A stretch of DNA of 64,000 bases from Holothuria scabra (Eukaryota > Echinodermata > Holothuroidea > Aspidochirotida > Holothuriidae). Below the pieces are notes generated by a model. The model had not been told where the DNA came from. It searched no databases and saw only the letters and a list, made by a program, of their open reading frames with translations. Every line of letters begins with the position of its first letter. Within the stretch, counting starts at the first letter, position 1. Shown here in pieces: positions 1-13,110 of this stretch. The translations under genes and the position numbers were made by a program. The stretch lies in assembly GCA_037179385.1 (NCBI GenBank), contig CM074190.1:7144284-7208283 (forward strand). Direction: 5' to 3'.

Positions 1-3000
1 CACCTTAAAATAATATATAAACACAGCCATATTTTATTCATATCCCTAGCTCTTCAAAATGACAATACATAAAGACTATTTACCTTTGGGCTAAATTAGC
101 GAAAATAGCAACGGAGTTGTGAGACCATCAGAGAATAAGAGGAAATGCATCTTACAATAATTTGATTTCTATCACAAATTGTATATGAAAAGGTTGAAAC
201 CACTCTCACAAAAGATGTTGACTCTTTGAATTCTATATGAATAACATCGAAGAAGATGCGCCAATACGTCAAATTTATAAATAGAATGGGTCTTCTCCAA
301 GAGAAGGGGATAACTATTAAGGAGATGCTAATAATTCTTAACACTGATTTCAACACGATGTTGATGTTTACGTGGACGTAATATCTACCTTCCACGCGTC
401 AGTCTTTCATTGAACGTTCGGGGCATGGCCACTACCAACAATTTACTGTGTAAAATTCTAAGACAGTTGGTGTATTTCCAAAATGTGGGATGGGGACGTG
501 TCAACTCGTTTCTTGGAATGACGTCCACTCCATTATCGATGTGTGAAACTCTTATAGAGAGTCCAACGTTGATATGGACACGGCTAGGTCAACCGCACAT
601 AGACATGCGTTGTGGGAAGCTCCTAAATGCTCCATTCCTTACTCCGTCAAAGACATTTTATTTATGAAAAGCTCTGTGCACACATGGTCAGCCATATCGT
701 ATTGGCATTTCGGGAGGTCATCGTCTTCTGGAGAAGGTGAGAATTTGCCCTATCGGAAGAAATTTTGCTTGGATGCAAACATGTTTATTAACGAGCATTG
801 AGATTCAACTTTCACGTCCTCCCAGTGGTTCGATTTGTTAATGAATATTAGTGTTAATATCTGCTATGGAATATATTACTCGCCCTTGTAGTAAAACTAC
901 ACGAAACCTTCACCGGATCCACGTTTTTGAGGAAAACGTACAAAAATGAGATGTTGTGTCTAGTCTTCAAATTATGATTATAGAGAAATTGCTCAAAAAC
1001 TTAAAAACTGCTGGTTTTGTAGCACTTAAAATAAATAGGCTTTTTTGTTTCTAGAAGTTTTCCTAGAAACAGACCCTTCGGATAAGCCGTAACTTTTTAA
1101 GTGGAAATTTTCGGTTTTTTTTTTTTTGAAAAGGTTCATCTCCATTGAATTTGCGCGGCAGGATGGCATGGTTCCATTGGAGGAATTCGATAATGGCGCC
1201 ACCAATATAGAGTGTTGTGGCGACCGTGTTCCGACTGACTAAACAAAGTCACTACGCTAGTTAGTTAGATGGGGTTTTATGGCCCAGTTTTCAACCTATT
1301 GTTCAAGTCGAGACGGGCATGGCCTTTTTCCCAGTTGTGGCTCACTGGCTCGTTTTCTATGCTCCATTGCTTGTGCGGAGCATAACGCACAACGGCAGTT
1401 GGTCGTACACCGATTTTTTAATAGCATTCATGTCTCCAGTTTTTAACAAAAACTTCTGGTAAAAGTTAAATTATGCAGTAAGGATATTTAATGAACATGA
1501 ATTACATATACAATTATACCATTTCGAAAGATGGTCACATGAAATATGGTCAATATTATCATGATCAACTTTATTTAACGAACAATTAGACAGCATTTAT
1601 AAAATGGATGTCGGAGGTGAAACTGGCCAACTAAAATTTTAACATTTTCAACAGAACTGTGAACCGTTATGTAATATCGAAATACTTTACTTTGTTACTA
1701 AAAAAGATGATGTGGAACATTACATTATTACCTTGCAATTACGTATTCCAAAATTCGTCGAATTTTGAAGAAATATATTTTGAAACGTTGTTAGATTGGA
1801 GATTATTTCAACAGATGTTTCCATTGACCATTTTCAAAAAAGCAATAATAAAACGATTGTTCGACAGATTTCTAGTGTGTTGCTTTTGTCAATGCTATTG
1901 TACCGACGCACACAAATGCGATGTTCCATAACCCTTTGTCATTTGTATTTGGTAAAGGTTCTACAGGAAACTTTCCATCTTTAACTGCCCAGTGAAATAA
2001 CTTTGCTTTGATCGATAGCAGGTCACCACAAGTTAAATGACTCAAATAAGTTGCATTACGTTTGAAAGGGTTTTCATTGAAGTTACCAAATTAGATTGGG
2101 ATATATTAACAATTTAAACAATCAAAACAGACTACGACATGATGTCTACATGTCTTTCTTAGCAAATCTGCAAACGGCTTTAAGATTAATTGATTTTGAT
2201 GTTTAAAGGTCGAACACGTGCTCAATAATTCTCATCTTCTTACTATACGTCTTTTTCAACAGCTGATGGTACACAACCCTGGATTACAAGTCTTTCGATT
2301 TTAATAAACACATATGTACCAGTGGACCCTCTAGGGGGCGAACGTTTTGGTATCACGGACGTGCCACTGTACTAAATTCCTGATAAGAAGAAAGTTACTG
2401 TGTTTGCAAAAACGGTTAAGGAATCAACGGGTCTATTAACCACCTCAGTATGACACAATCAGCTGATAATCAGGCATGATATAATTTTATACAACACAAT
2501 AAATGCTAATGGATGATCAGGAATTCTTTTAAAGTGCTCATTGAATGGATAGAGGAGAAAGTAATGAAAGATACGTGACAGGAGTTGCTGCAACTTAATC
2601 TTTGGCTGTTTTATATCAAGCTTTTTGCAACAGAGTGAACAAGAATTGGTGGTCTCCAACTACCAGAAAAAAGACGGAACGTTCCTAGATTTGAGAAACC
2701 CTGCAATTTATTCAACCTGGAATGTCATAGGAAGTTCGCAAAGCCACTCAAATACCATTGGATGAAATTCGAATGCAACAATATCATTTTAAAATAACAA
2801 ACAAGACCTACTGGTAAAATCCTTTACGAGATAACGCGAAGAATGTGAAAAATTCATATCCCCCCAAAAAGCGCTCGTTACAAAGGAACCCTTATTGTAT
2901 ACAACGGCGTCTACTCTTAGAGTCGTCCTGAATGCTAAAAAAAACCCTGAACATTCTGTTTTATTATTTAAATATCAAAGTAATTGTATTATCTTCCCAG

Positions 3001-5094
3001 TAATTAGAAAACATGTTAGTCGTGAGACTTTCACCTGTTGAATACAATGATAAAAGAAGAGGAAAGCATAAAGCAACGCGGTTATGCTGGGTGTTGGTGA
3101 ATTATGTTTTGAACGAGGCTTTTTTCTCCTTAGTAGACTGAATCGATTTCATGGTTTTAAAATTTAGTGGAGAGAGAAGGCGTCTCCCAAGGGTTTGGGG
3201 TCCAGCTCAGTACACCCCGCATTAGCCGGGCAAAGTCCCGGAACCTTCGTCGTCATATTGTATTAATCGTGTCTGTATGAGACCCAGACTAATTAAGTCA
3301 CCTTAATTTTTTAAGGTTGCTAGCTTATAATTGTCCGACTCTAGTGAAATGACATTTGGACGTAAGATCCAGGACTTTTCCCAGATAACCATTTAGCGAT
3401 CTTTGCAGGCGCTTTGTTCACATCATATTCTTCCTGCTCACGACCAACAAAATAGTTGCTGCAATTCAGCGTACCAAGGAAATAATAGGCCACGCAAGAT
3501 GCCCCCACCCCCAGTTATTAACGAGGGGTTATATATTACACATGGAAGTACTAGAATAGTTTTTTTTTTGGTTTAAGAGTTTTAAGATGCAACAGGCTTT
3601 GAAAATACACTGCTCAAACTATCCTGTGTAAGATATAACTACAACCTATGAAAGTATTATTAAGGAGTGCGAAACCCGTCGAGAAAGTCTTTAGGTATTA
3701 TGAAAATTTTGACAATTTCGAGTGCACTTGCGTACTTCAAGGCCACTTTATTCCTTCTAGATGAAAAGTCTTGTGACGTCTCTGGCCGTTTTTGATCACC
3801 AATTGTCTTATGGTACCCCAGATGCACCAGCCCGTCTGCCCACTTTAGTAAGACATTTGTTGTTGAGACTGGGTCCAAGTTTAGACTCAGATTTTCATAT
3901 TTAAGCATTCACACACACATGAAAATATTTTTCTTGCTATGTACATTTTATAAAAGGCCGGGTCATTGCCTTATATTCAACATTTTAACACCCTAAGTTA
4001 TGATATAAAATAATTTTAAGATTAAGGAAAGGATTCTTAGAAAACATTTGTCCACCGCGTTTAACCACGCGGCACATTATTACTAAATCCTAATAGTTAC
4101 ACGAATAAAAAAACCAATTTGGGGAAGTAATTTCTCTTTCTTCGCACAAATTTAAACTTGGCAATTCTGTCTAGAAGCCTACCTTTCCGGACGTCGCTTG
4201 GCAAGAGCCTTTAAAAGGCTCTATTTTAGACACCATTGGCAAAAAAGTGAAACAAGCGTACGTGCTGATTGTATCAAGATTACCGAGTAAGACATTTACT
4301 TAGTATGACGACTTTGGTATTTTTAAGGAACTCGTAACATGACATAAGTACTCGCTTTGCTGTTTTTGAAATGCAATATAACTTCGGTTACTTATCAATT
4401 TTATTTCATCTGATATATTTGTACAGTTTTGTTCGGTGGTTTTTCTTACATATTACATTATTTGTCCCAAGTGGATGTTTTCTGCGAAGCAGAAAAATAT
4501 CCAACAACTTTGTTATCGAGATCATATGTAGATATCACCAAGACTGTAGGGAACATTCAGTGAAATGTTCAGTCACGAAAAAGTCTTCTTCTCAAAATAA
4601 TTCTCAATTTCAGTTGTATTATCCATTTATTTTTAGACGACGTGACAGTCCAACGTCACACTCCTGATACCTGTGTCACTATAACTGCAATGATGCAAAA
4701 TCTACAAGATGTACTTACACCTTGGCTATCCTCACAATGATGTATGAAAAATTAAAACTCAATGCTTTTCAACAAATTTGTAGGATCAGTGTGACAATTG
4801 TTTATCATGTCATATAAGTGCACATTATTATATTAAACGTACTTCGAGCCATTCTGTTATGAAAGTATGAAGCAACGTGCATACGATGGACTTAAAATAC
4901 ACATTTGCTTGGTCAAAGCATAGAATTTTCGTCTAGAAAAAGCACGTGGTCTTCCAAATATATAGCACGAGCATTTTTTTCAGAATAACATCTTGCCTGA
5001 CGGATGAAATACAGCTTCTGTCTTTCAGTTGGGAATTAACTGGACAAGTCGATATAAAATTCCGCGATCGAAAGATAGATCAATTGGGGAATGC
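1..5094. other. Unrecognised non-coding DNA
   Basis: No open reading frame longer than about 100 codons and no recognisable protein motif was seen on either strand. The few short ORFs have no signal or domain that I can name. Only short homopolymers are present (for example a T-run near 1117). A host intron or intergenic stretch is likely. Confidence 0.5.
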
Positions 5095-5096
5095 TA

Positions 5097-5376
5097 CACT
5101 CTAAAAGTAAAAGAGTGAATTTACTCACTCTTTGATAGAGTGAAAAGTGTAAATTCACTCTATTAGAGTGATAATTCACTCCAAGAGGAGTGAAACTCAC
5201 TCCAAAACGTGGGAAATTCAATACAGGAAGAGGGAAAATTCACTCTTCCACGAGTGCCTGCAATGATCACTCTTTTTGTAATAGTGATCACTGTAGGCAC
5301 TCCATCAAGAGTGAAACTTCTCTCGTTTTAAGGAAATTTCGCTCTTTTGGAGTGAATTTCAATTTTCTTGAGAGTG
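5097..5376. mobile_element. MITE with TA target duplication, built from GAGTG/CACTC repeats
   Basis: The ends are inverted repeats: CACTCTAAAAG at 5097 and the mirror form ending GAGAGTG at 5376. Each is flanked by TA (5095-5096 and 5377-5378). The interior is full of short inverted GAGTGAA/TTCACTC units. It also contains a longer hairpin (about 5251-5303) whose arms carry GAGTGCCTGCA / TGTAGGCACTC and GATCACT/AGTGATC. There is no coding capacity. TA target duplication and short TIRs fit a Tc1/mariner-type non-autonomous element, but the superfamily is inferred. Confidence 0.7.
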
Positions 5377-5378
5377 TA

Positions 5379-8300
5379 GTGTGCAATGCGTTATGAGCAT
5401 CTTCCGCGAGTCAAATGGCAGTACCAGTAGATTGTCCAATAAAGCTATGCAACACAGGTGAATAAACTCTCTTATAGCGGGCATCTGACCTGACCTTTTG
5501 TTCTAGTCTTAAGTGGTGAATTTCCAAATTCCAAAATTTCCAAAATTCTTCCATTGTATATCTTTATTCCTGTCTTTATTCCTGAAAGATTCTCATCACC
5601 ACTTTTTCTTTATTGGTTTATTGCCTTTTTCCAGTTTTCACCAGTTCGGGCTTTAGGTATCAAGTGTCTCGTATCTTGGTTTAAATGTCTTGTAGGGAAA
5701 CAGGATCACAAGGCCGACTGGTACACTTTTAAAAGGTCTTCTTAAATTTGTCAAAAGTCCATTGAATAAGATAATAATAATCAAATATTTGAACAGATTT
5801 GTTTCATAAATATAAACGAATGTTTTATTTTTAACTGAATCAAATCAAAATTTTGATCAGGCTTCCATTCAGGATCCTTCGTACAAGATTAGTTTCACAT
5901 TTGAATATAGATATTTAAAGTGTAAAGACTTATTCAGGGTTAAGTCACGGTTGGTATTGGTTGGCATAGCTCATGCGCATGCGTAATTAATGAGTGCATG
6001 TGAGGTTATTTCGCCTGCAGCGATTTCGGGATTGTATGCAGCATTTAGACGAAATAGAATCTACAATCCATTTTGACTTTAATGTAAGCGCATCTCATCA
6101 ATTCTGCTTTCAAGCAGTCGTAGCGCCATTGCTTTGTAAACATGAATGAATCTATACACATGGAACAGATGCGCACTAACCATGATTTCCACATATAACT
6201 AGTAAAGTAACATGAAGTCATTGCTACTTCTGCCGTTTGGCGCGAATTTTTCTTTTTAGCCATGATTACCTCGTTATGTTCAGGTCTGAAATCCACAACG
6301 TTGTTCATGTCTATAGTACTTTAGTTGAGAACAACCTGAATCTTGTTGTACCCTTGCGGAGATAGCTTCTGAGATCGGCAGACCTTCATGAATAATCTTT
6401 GCTATATTTATTAACTCCACACAGAGGATTGTCGCCGACTTCACAGTATTGTCATCTATCTATAGCTTGGACATGATGGCAGTTAAGCTTGCATCTGAAT
6501 TGAGCTACACTACTCACATCAGTAGGTTTATATAAGACGAGATTAATGAGAAGCGAAGATCGAAAAGAAGGAATCTTCCTTAGTCGCACTTACTTAAGTC
6601 TCTTCCAATCCAACTTAACGTTTGCCTAAATATCCCGAGAAGATTGATCGATGTTTTCAGTTTTTTTTTATAAAAGCTTTAAACGTCTGCAACTGTCCCA
6701 TGATATCGCCCGTCTAAACTAAATCAAAATCGGACAAGATTGAACTGACACAAAAGCAAGGTGTTAAAATGCCCTTTTCTACTATAAAAGCAACCTCTCA
6801 GTAAAATTTCCCACCGGTAATGAGTTTACTAGAGTGCGGCTAGTCTAACATAATCGAGGCTATAGAAGAACTCCACATTTAAATAATAACGGACTTAGTT
6901 TCCCTCGGTCCGTGATTTTTCCACATAAATTCGAGATTGCCAACTTACAAATAAACTGCAACTAACAGACTATTTTTGATGAATAAGTCATTGAGATTCC
7001 ACATCAGGACTACGTCCGGTTTGTTTGGCAAGTCTGGATGTGGTTTATTTATTAGGGAATTCTGCCCCCACATTGAAAGTGGACGTCATGACTTTGCTGA
7101 TACGTAGTGACTCGGCTGATTTGTGAACAACTGAAACATGTAAACAAAAATAGGCGCTCATCGAACCATTTAATCTCAGGAAATGTGACTTTTTTATCAG
7201 TTTTTCCGTCAATCAAGAATATAGGACAGGCTAAGATTACCAAGTTTTAACTGAGCTGAATAAAATATATCTAGAAACAAGAATAGATAATGACCAAATA
7301 TTCACCAACATTCATTGTGAAATAGCTATTTCTAGATGACTAGTCATATGACATGAAAAAATTAATTGGTTGTAATATAATCATTATTCATCACAACAGA
7401 CACGAGTATCATATTATGTAACGAAACCCTTTTTCTATTGTTCTAAAACTTGTATTTTATCACTTAAACGTAGAGACGTAGATGAAAAATTTTCAAACTT
7501 AACTAAACAAAACATTTCCTGAAAGCTACACCAAAAATGAGACATGCCAATATTAAGAACCATGTAAGCGAAAAAGTTGGCTTTAGATTGGAGGAGGTCG
7601 CGACGAGCACTCAATCATCGTAAAAACTCGATAACTTCTCATCTGAGACTAAATGATGATTGTTCGACCCATTAAAGTTACTTCGACTTTGCGACTTTGC
7701 TATTTACACTAGCCATACGGTCTGGCAAAGTTGCTTAGTTGCTTTTATTTCTAACTTGTCGTACACGAAATTGCAAAAGAGTTAATTTCATCCAAATCCG
7801 GCAACTTGTGGACTGTTGGCTCAGTTCACAACGTTCCAAGCCTATTGGGTAATATGTATGGCAACTTTTGTAGGCAATAGCAACCGTACATTTACAGACA
7901 AATTTACACCGGACCTTTTCAAAAAAGGGGGTGATTGTCCATTCTGTGAGCCACTCTTGATTGACTGCGAGAAAACCAAGCTATTCTGTTGTAATTTTAA
8001 GAAGGGCCAACTTGGAAGGTTTGATGGATGAAAAGTGGATGGCTTCTTAGACTTCCATGATTCTTATTTTACCAATTGGTGTAACAGAACACCTTGGGTA
8101 ACGAAATGTTAATTTGTGAAAACCTTAAGACACAATACCTTCAGGAGGAAAACATCAACGAACCCCTCTCGTGGTATTTGGATCATAGTTATGAAGTAGA
8201 AGGTATAAGCAAAACCTAAGGGCTAAAATATAGAAGTTTGTAAAAACAGAATAACACGATGGGTATCGTTTTCGAATTTTATCCTTTGAATAAAGTTATC

Positions 8301-11300
8301 GGTGCTGTTTCAAAATATCCCTTTGAATTTGATACAGTGCAAGCTATTGGTGTTTACATTTTATTATATCTTATATATTAAAGGTGGTTCATATTTTTGT
8401 TAACATTTTCATAGTAAACTTACCGACTTCATTTTGAGGATAGTCTCCGAGGAGCTTTGATGGCGGTGGAGGGCACACTTTGCTTTCTCAAGCTTGCACT
8501 ATAGGGACATGCTATCGGAAGAAGAAAACCGTACATCCATCTGAAACATAGTATCTCTTTAGTGGTAGTGTCTTGATTTCTGTAATTTCGATTAAGATTA
8601 AAGGTTATGGAGGTTGCTAGAGGTCACGTTGTAGAACCAAAAAAGATTAATTCTAAAAGAAAACAAATTTTGTGAAAATCTTGTCCAATATACTGATGCA
8701 AAAAGCTGAAAGAGGTAAGTATGTAAGCTTTTCATATCCAATGCAAACATTTTAATAGGAGAGGAGAAGTCAAAATACTCAAGAGGTCTTTCGTACTGTC
8801 ATACTTTGTCGTTGCACCGTGTCATGTCAGTTTGATACTTTCAGCAATATTCATTTGCTTTTCTTTTCTCAAAAACGATCGATTAAGCTCATCGGGCGTC
8901 TTATTGGATGTTTTTCCTCGTATCCCGTTTTACCCCTGTCATCACTCCCTGTGCCCCGAATGGTTACGACTCCTTAAACTCATTGTAAACATGTCTGGGT
9001 GACAGTTTTCAAGAATTGGAACTTAAAATACCTCAATCATTAAAAACTAAGAGGAAGTGTCAGGTTGAGTTTAGTTTTTTTTTTCATTAAGGAAAACATT
9101 CACATTCCTCGAGGGGTATATTATTCAAGTTACTGGTCACTCCAATGACAAAGTCTTAAGTCAACAGTGCGTGGCAGCAGTTTATTTTTTGATGCTAAAA
9201 ATAGACATTTTTAACTTTCTTTTGAAGGCAATTTGTTTTTCTATTCGATATCAGTCCTACAAAAAATTGAAAGTTTTGTTTTTATCGTTTCCTTCATTGT
9301 TTAATAAAATAAACTATTTTCTATTTGCACATTCTTGAAGGAAATGCTTCCGATACTTCCATTGGCTCATTCGTATCAGACACTTATTAAAGTGGGCAGG
9401 GAGGGCAACCGCCCTTTTCAGCATATTTTGGTTGTATTTGTTAAAGTATACTCCGAAGACAAAATTTATTGATTAAAAATGTCCAGACAGATTTTCCGTT
9501 GTGAAAACTGCCTTTAAATAGAATATAGCGTTAAGAAGATACCCTATAAAGAACTGTAATGTTTTTCTTCGGGTAACGTGTATTGTGGGAATTTGTGATG
9601 TCATTGCCCCACAATTTGACATTGCGTTCACTTGTGTTTTGACACGTGCGATGCTGCAAGAAATAATTAGCAACATTGTTCGCCACAACCTACTAATGTC
9701 ATTACAGTAATGCTGTATCTACAGGAAAGGGCACCCCAACAGTCCAACATGTTGTGCCATCAGAATACGCCTTTAATGTTTCTTCTTGTAATATATCTAG
9801 TATTTTGGTTTAAATATAGTAACAGGATCAATCTTACTCTCTGACCAACGAATAAAAACGAGTCATTTTTTATCACTTTTTGTTTTAGGTGTGGTAACAT
9901 TAAAATGGTACCTTTTACTGTACCCTGACTTCATTTTAGTTTCTGTCTCCCACCTTCATGAAGCAAAAAAAAAAAAAAAAAAAAAAAAAGGAAAATAAAG
10001 TAAATTAAATGTGGGAGAACCATTTCAAAGGAAAGTGAATATTTTTGAGCAGGTAGATCGATTTAATGTGTTAACTTTCAATATTTTAAGTAGTTTTTAC
10101 GAGCGAATGGAAGTATAGTAGTTGGTTTAAGGACTTGCTACAGCGATTTCACCTCTTGCCTCCTTGATTTTGTCAATCCGTAAGAGTTTGTAGATTAAAA
10201 GACGTTAGCCATAAATACAGATAATTTATTTAATGATGTCTTTCGCCTCATTTCATGTTGAGACATATTCCTCCAGGGATATTTGCCTTAGAGGATTCTT
10301 GGAGCAACTTAATGGCGTTCTTAAAAGCCCTTTCTATCGTTTTTCTCATTTGTCGTTCTTTATAACATGGTCGTTACCCTTCTTTCGTTTTGGATATCTG
10401 GTTGAACTGCCAAACCGTACAGCAGTACCATCGAAAATACTGAGAACACTAAGAAAGTTCGAAAAACTGAAATTGTCATTCGGTGAGGAAATTTTTGATA
10501 TTTTTAACTTCCAATGAAAGGCGTGAAATTTTAGCAGTTTGGCTACTGAAACTAACAATATAAAACATTTCTTTTTCAATCTAAACATGTCCGTACTTTC
10601 TATGTCTATTGGGTAATGCCATCCACTCCCTATTTTGATCATTTGAAATTTAACAACACTATACATACGTTTCACTGATCCATTCCTTTAAAACACGAGT
10701 TTGTAGCATAGTGTTTCTATATTCCTCGCTTTCTATCACTTGTTTAACAAGTAAACATTTTGAAAACTGACATACTTTTCTGAAATGCACAATCCTCATC
10801 ATAACAAATTTACCAGTTGCTAAACTATACTGTTCGTATCAACTACTCGCTGTTTATATCACAAGAAATGTTAGCACCGCCCCATTCGCGAATATGAATG
10901 CCTTGCATTTTGGCTATTTATTGCATGAGTTTTCACATAAAATTCCGTTCAATAATTTCTTTTGGAGCAAAACAATAGAGCACTTGGCCACACAAAAGGA
11001 TTCGCTCTAAATGCGTGGTAGACTATACCCTTAATCGACTGGTTGACAAACCAGCTATCTGCATTTTTCGGTGTTCCTTTGTTTTGCACCCAACGAAGGG
11101 CGCATTCGTTGCCCTGTGACACCATAAGCATAATGTCTATTACATACAAAATGTGTACTTATTAATGAATTATTCCCCCAAAAATATTCTTTGTAGTGCA
11201 CATTAAAAGAAATACCAAACATTATCACATAACACTACTCCAGTTCAATGTTGGTTCCAGTCCAATAAAAGTTATCAGTTTTCCGTAACTTTTAAATTTA

Positions 11301-12228
11301 GGTCCTTTCTAAATCCAGAGAGTTCCCTCTTCCTCCTTTTGATTCTCGAAGAACGACACAGTGTGTTACTATCTCAATCTTAAGAATTTTACGCTCAATC
11401 ACCTAACCTGGTGTTTCTTTCGCTTTTCTCGTTTCTCGAGACTTTGAGAGCAATGTCTGCCTGAAACATCTTCAGGTCATAATAAGTGCATATGTTAACA
11501 CATTTTTCAAATGACTACATTAAACTAAGCCGATACTCAGGTAATGCTCGAACACCTCCTGTCGAAATGACACGTGGTTACCTGTCAACTAATTCTGTTA
11601 TGGTTATTAATTTGACGACGGGCTAAGCCTAAGGTCTTTCTTACCCTATCAGTTCTAAATTTTTATACACGCCGTTTAATTAAGTGAGGAGACTTAACAG
11701 ACATCGAAACAACAGATTGGCGTACTGTAATGAAATGACGTAGCAAACAGAATTTATATATTTATTTCTTATACGTTAAGGTGCATTTGGAAAGTGTTTG
11801 AAATATGTGAACAAGAAAAAAATAATAATAATAATAAAAAAACAGTGCAGATTTCATTGTTATATTTGTTGGCTTCTTAATTGTAAGAGTATTTAATGGA
11901 AATATTAAGTGAAAGAAAGATTTGAAGCATTAAAACATAATAATGGCGAATCGCCTTACATACATTTCAGGAGAGATTTAGGAGAAAGCAGTTGAGAGTC
12001 TTTCATTCCATAAATTTAAGCTGTAAACTATTCCCCATCAACAACCCGTTAGGAACATTAGAGTCCAGTTTGAACAAACTCCGACGGTAATTGATTTTCT
12101 TCTATCCTAAATCCTTTGAAACCAATTGTTCGTAAACCAGATGCTGTTTATTCCAAATAAAAACAACAATATAATAATGACGTTCAGAATGTTGATTATT
12201 CCTTTTTTTACGATTCCAAATTTTATTG
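5379..12228. other. Unrecognised non-coding DNA
   Basis: No gene can be supported. A 25-base A-run lies at 9965-9989, preceded by sequence with no LINE or SINE motif that I recognise. It could be the tail of an old retroinsertion or a simple repeat. Short ORFs at 7816-8031 (+) and 10233-10517 (+) have no recognisable domain and overlap ORFs in other frames. Confidence 0.45.
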
Positions 12229-12242
12229 AAAAACTAATTAGA
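12229..12242 (+). repeat. 5' target-site duplication of the LINE
   Basis: The 14-base word AAAAACTAATTAGA stands here and again at 17087-17100, directly after the LINE poly(A) tail. It brackets the insertion and marks it as a target-primed retrotransposition event. Part of the leading A-run at the 3' copy cannot be separated from the tail. Confidence 0.9.
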
Positions 12243-12310
12243 GGTCTTAATAATAATAGTAGGAGGTCTTAATAATAATAACTAATTAGAGGTCTTAATA
12301 ATAATAATAG
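12243..12310 (+). repeat. Reiterated 5' junction of the LINE
   Basis: Between the target duplication and the first LINE codons lies a patchwork of repeated pieces. GAGGTCTTAATAATAATA occurs at 12241 and again from about 12289, with a related AGGAGGTCTTAATAATAATA between them. A second copy of ACTAATTAGA lies at 12281-12290. GAGGTCTT is also the first LINE sequence at 12311. The junction therefore looks like target sequence and LINE 5' end copied more than once. Confidence 0.75.
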
Positions 12311-12628
12311 GAGGTCTTTCGTAAAGCTGGAGTAGCAGACTGTCGTATAGAGCGAGCCCACCGGGACGGAAAGGTATGGAATGGAAGGGATCGGCACATT
12401 TTAGTAAAGGTGTCGTACTACCAAGACAAAATTGCAGTTCTCAAGAATCAGAGACATGCTCTACAAAATGAACCCTTCTTTGTTATCGAAGACCTCACCA
12501 GAGTCGACCTAGCGGAGAAACGAAAGTGGGCAAAACGAGTATCGGAGCTCTACCAAGATGGAGTGAGATTGCGTTTCTCTGGGGGAAGATGGCGGTCCTC
12601 AAACGGAAAACCGTATGATTTCACCTGA
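12311..12628 (+). pseudogene. LINE ORF1p, C-terminal fragment
   Basis: ORF1p of L1-type elements is the RNA-binding chaperone of the retrotransposition particle. Only the last ~105 residues remain. The frame is open from GAG GTC TTT at 12311, just after an in-frame TAG at 12308, to the stop at 12626-12628. Visible motifs are IERAHRDGK, then NGRDRHILVKV, then YQDKIAVLKNQR, then a segment with EDLTR and RKWAKRVSELYQDGVRLRF. These match the conserved RRM/C-terminal layout of L1 ORF1p (IERAHR..., RPR.I.VKF..., EDL...). An ATG at 12410 is internal and is not the true start. The missing N-terminal coiled coil was lost through 5' truncation of the insertion. Confidence 0.85.
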
Positions 12629-13110
12629 TTTATCCCGCTTGAAATTTGCTCCAGCAAAGTTCATTTCATGTTTTGATGTTGCCGTCAGTATGGCTTGCAG
12701 TAACGTATATCCGTTAACTTTGCATTCCTGTTTACCTATGAGCTTTTTATCTTCAACTTGACTTTGGATTTCAACTTTCAATTAATTTACAGTAGGAATG
12801 ACACTGGAATTCTCATCTTTTCATCATGTTTTTGTCAGCCCAGGCGTTCTCGTCCTTTTCCCAGCACATTTTTGTGTCGGATATTCCTGATGGTTAAGGA
12901 CCTGCTTTTGCAGAAGGTTTCGACCATCCCTGTTTCCATTTGGATTGATTGTTTTTTATTTTTTCTTTATTCTCCTATGACTATGGATCTTTATACGACG
13001 TATTACTCATGTAAGTACTGTGACAACTTTGTAAAGTTAATGACTCTTGGCTACATTGTGTGTGGTGTTCCTTTAAAATCTATTATGCAATTTACTCCAC
13101 CATTTACTTG

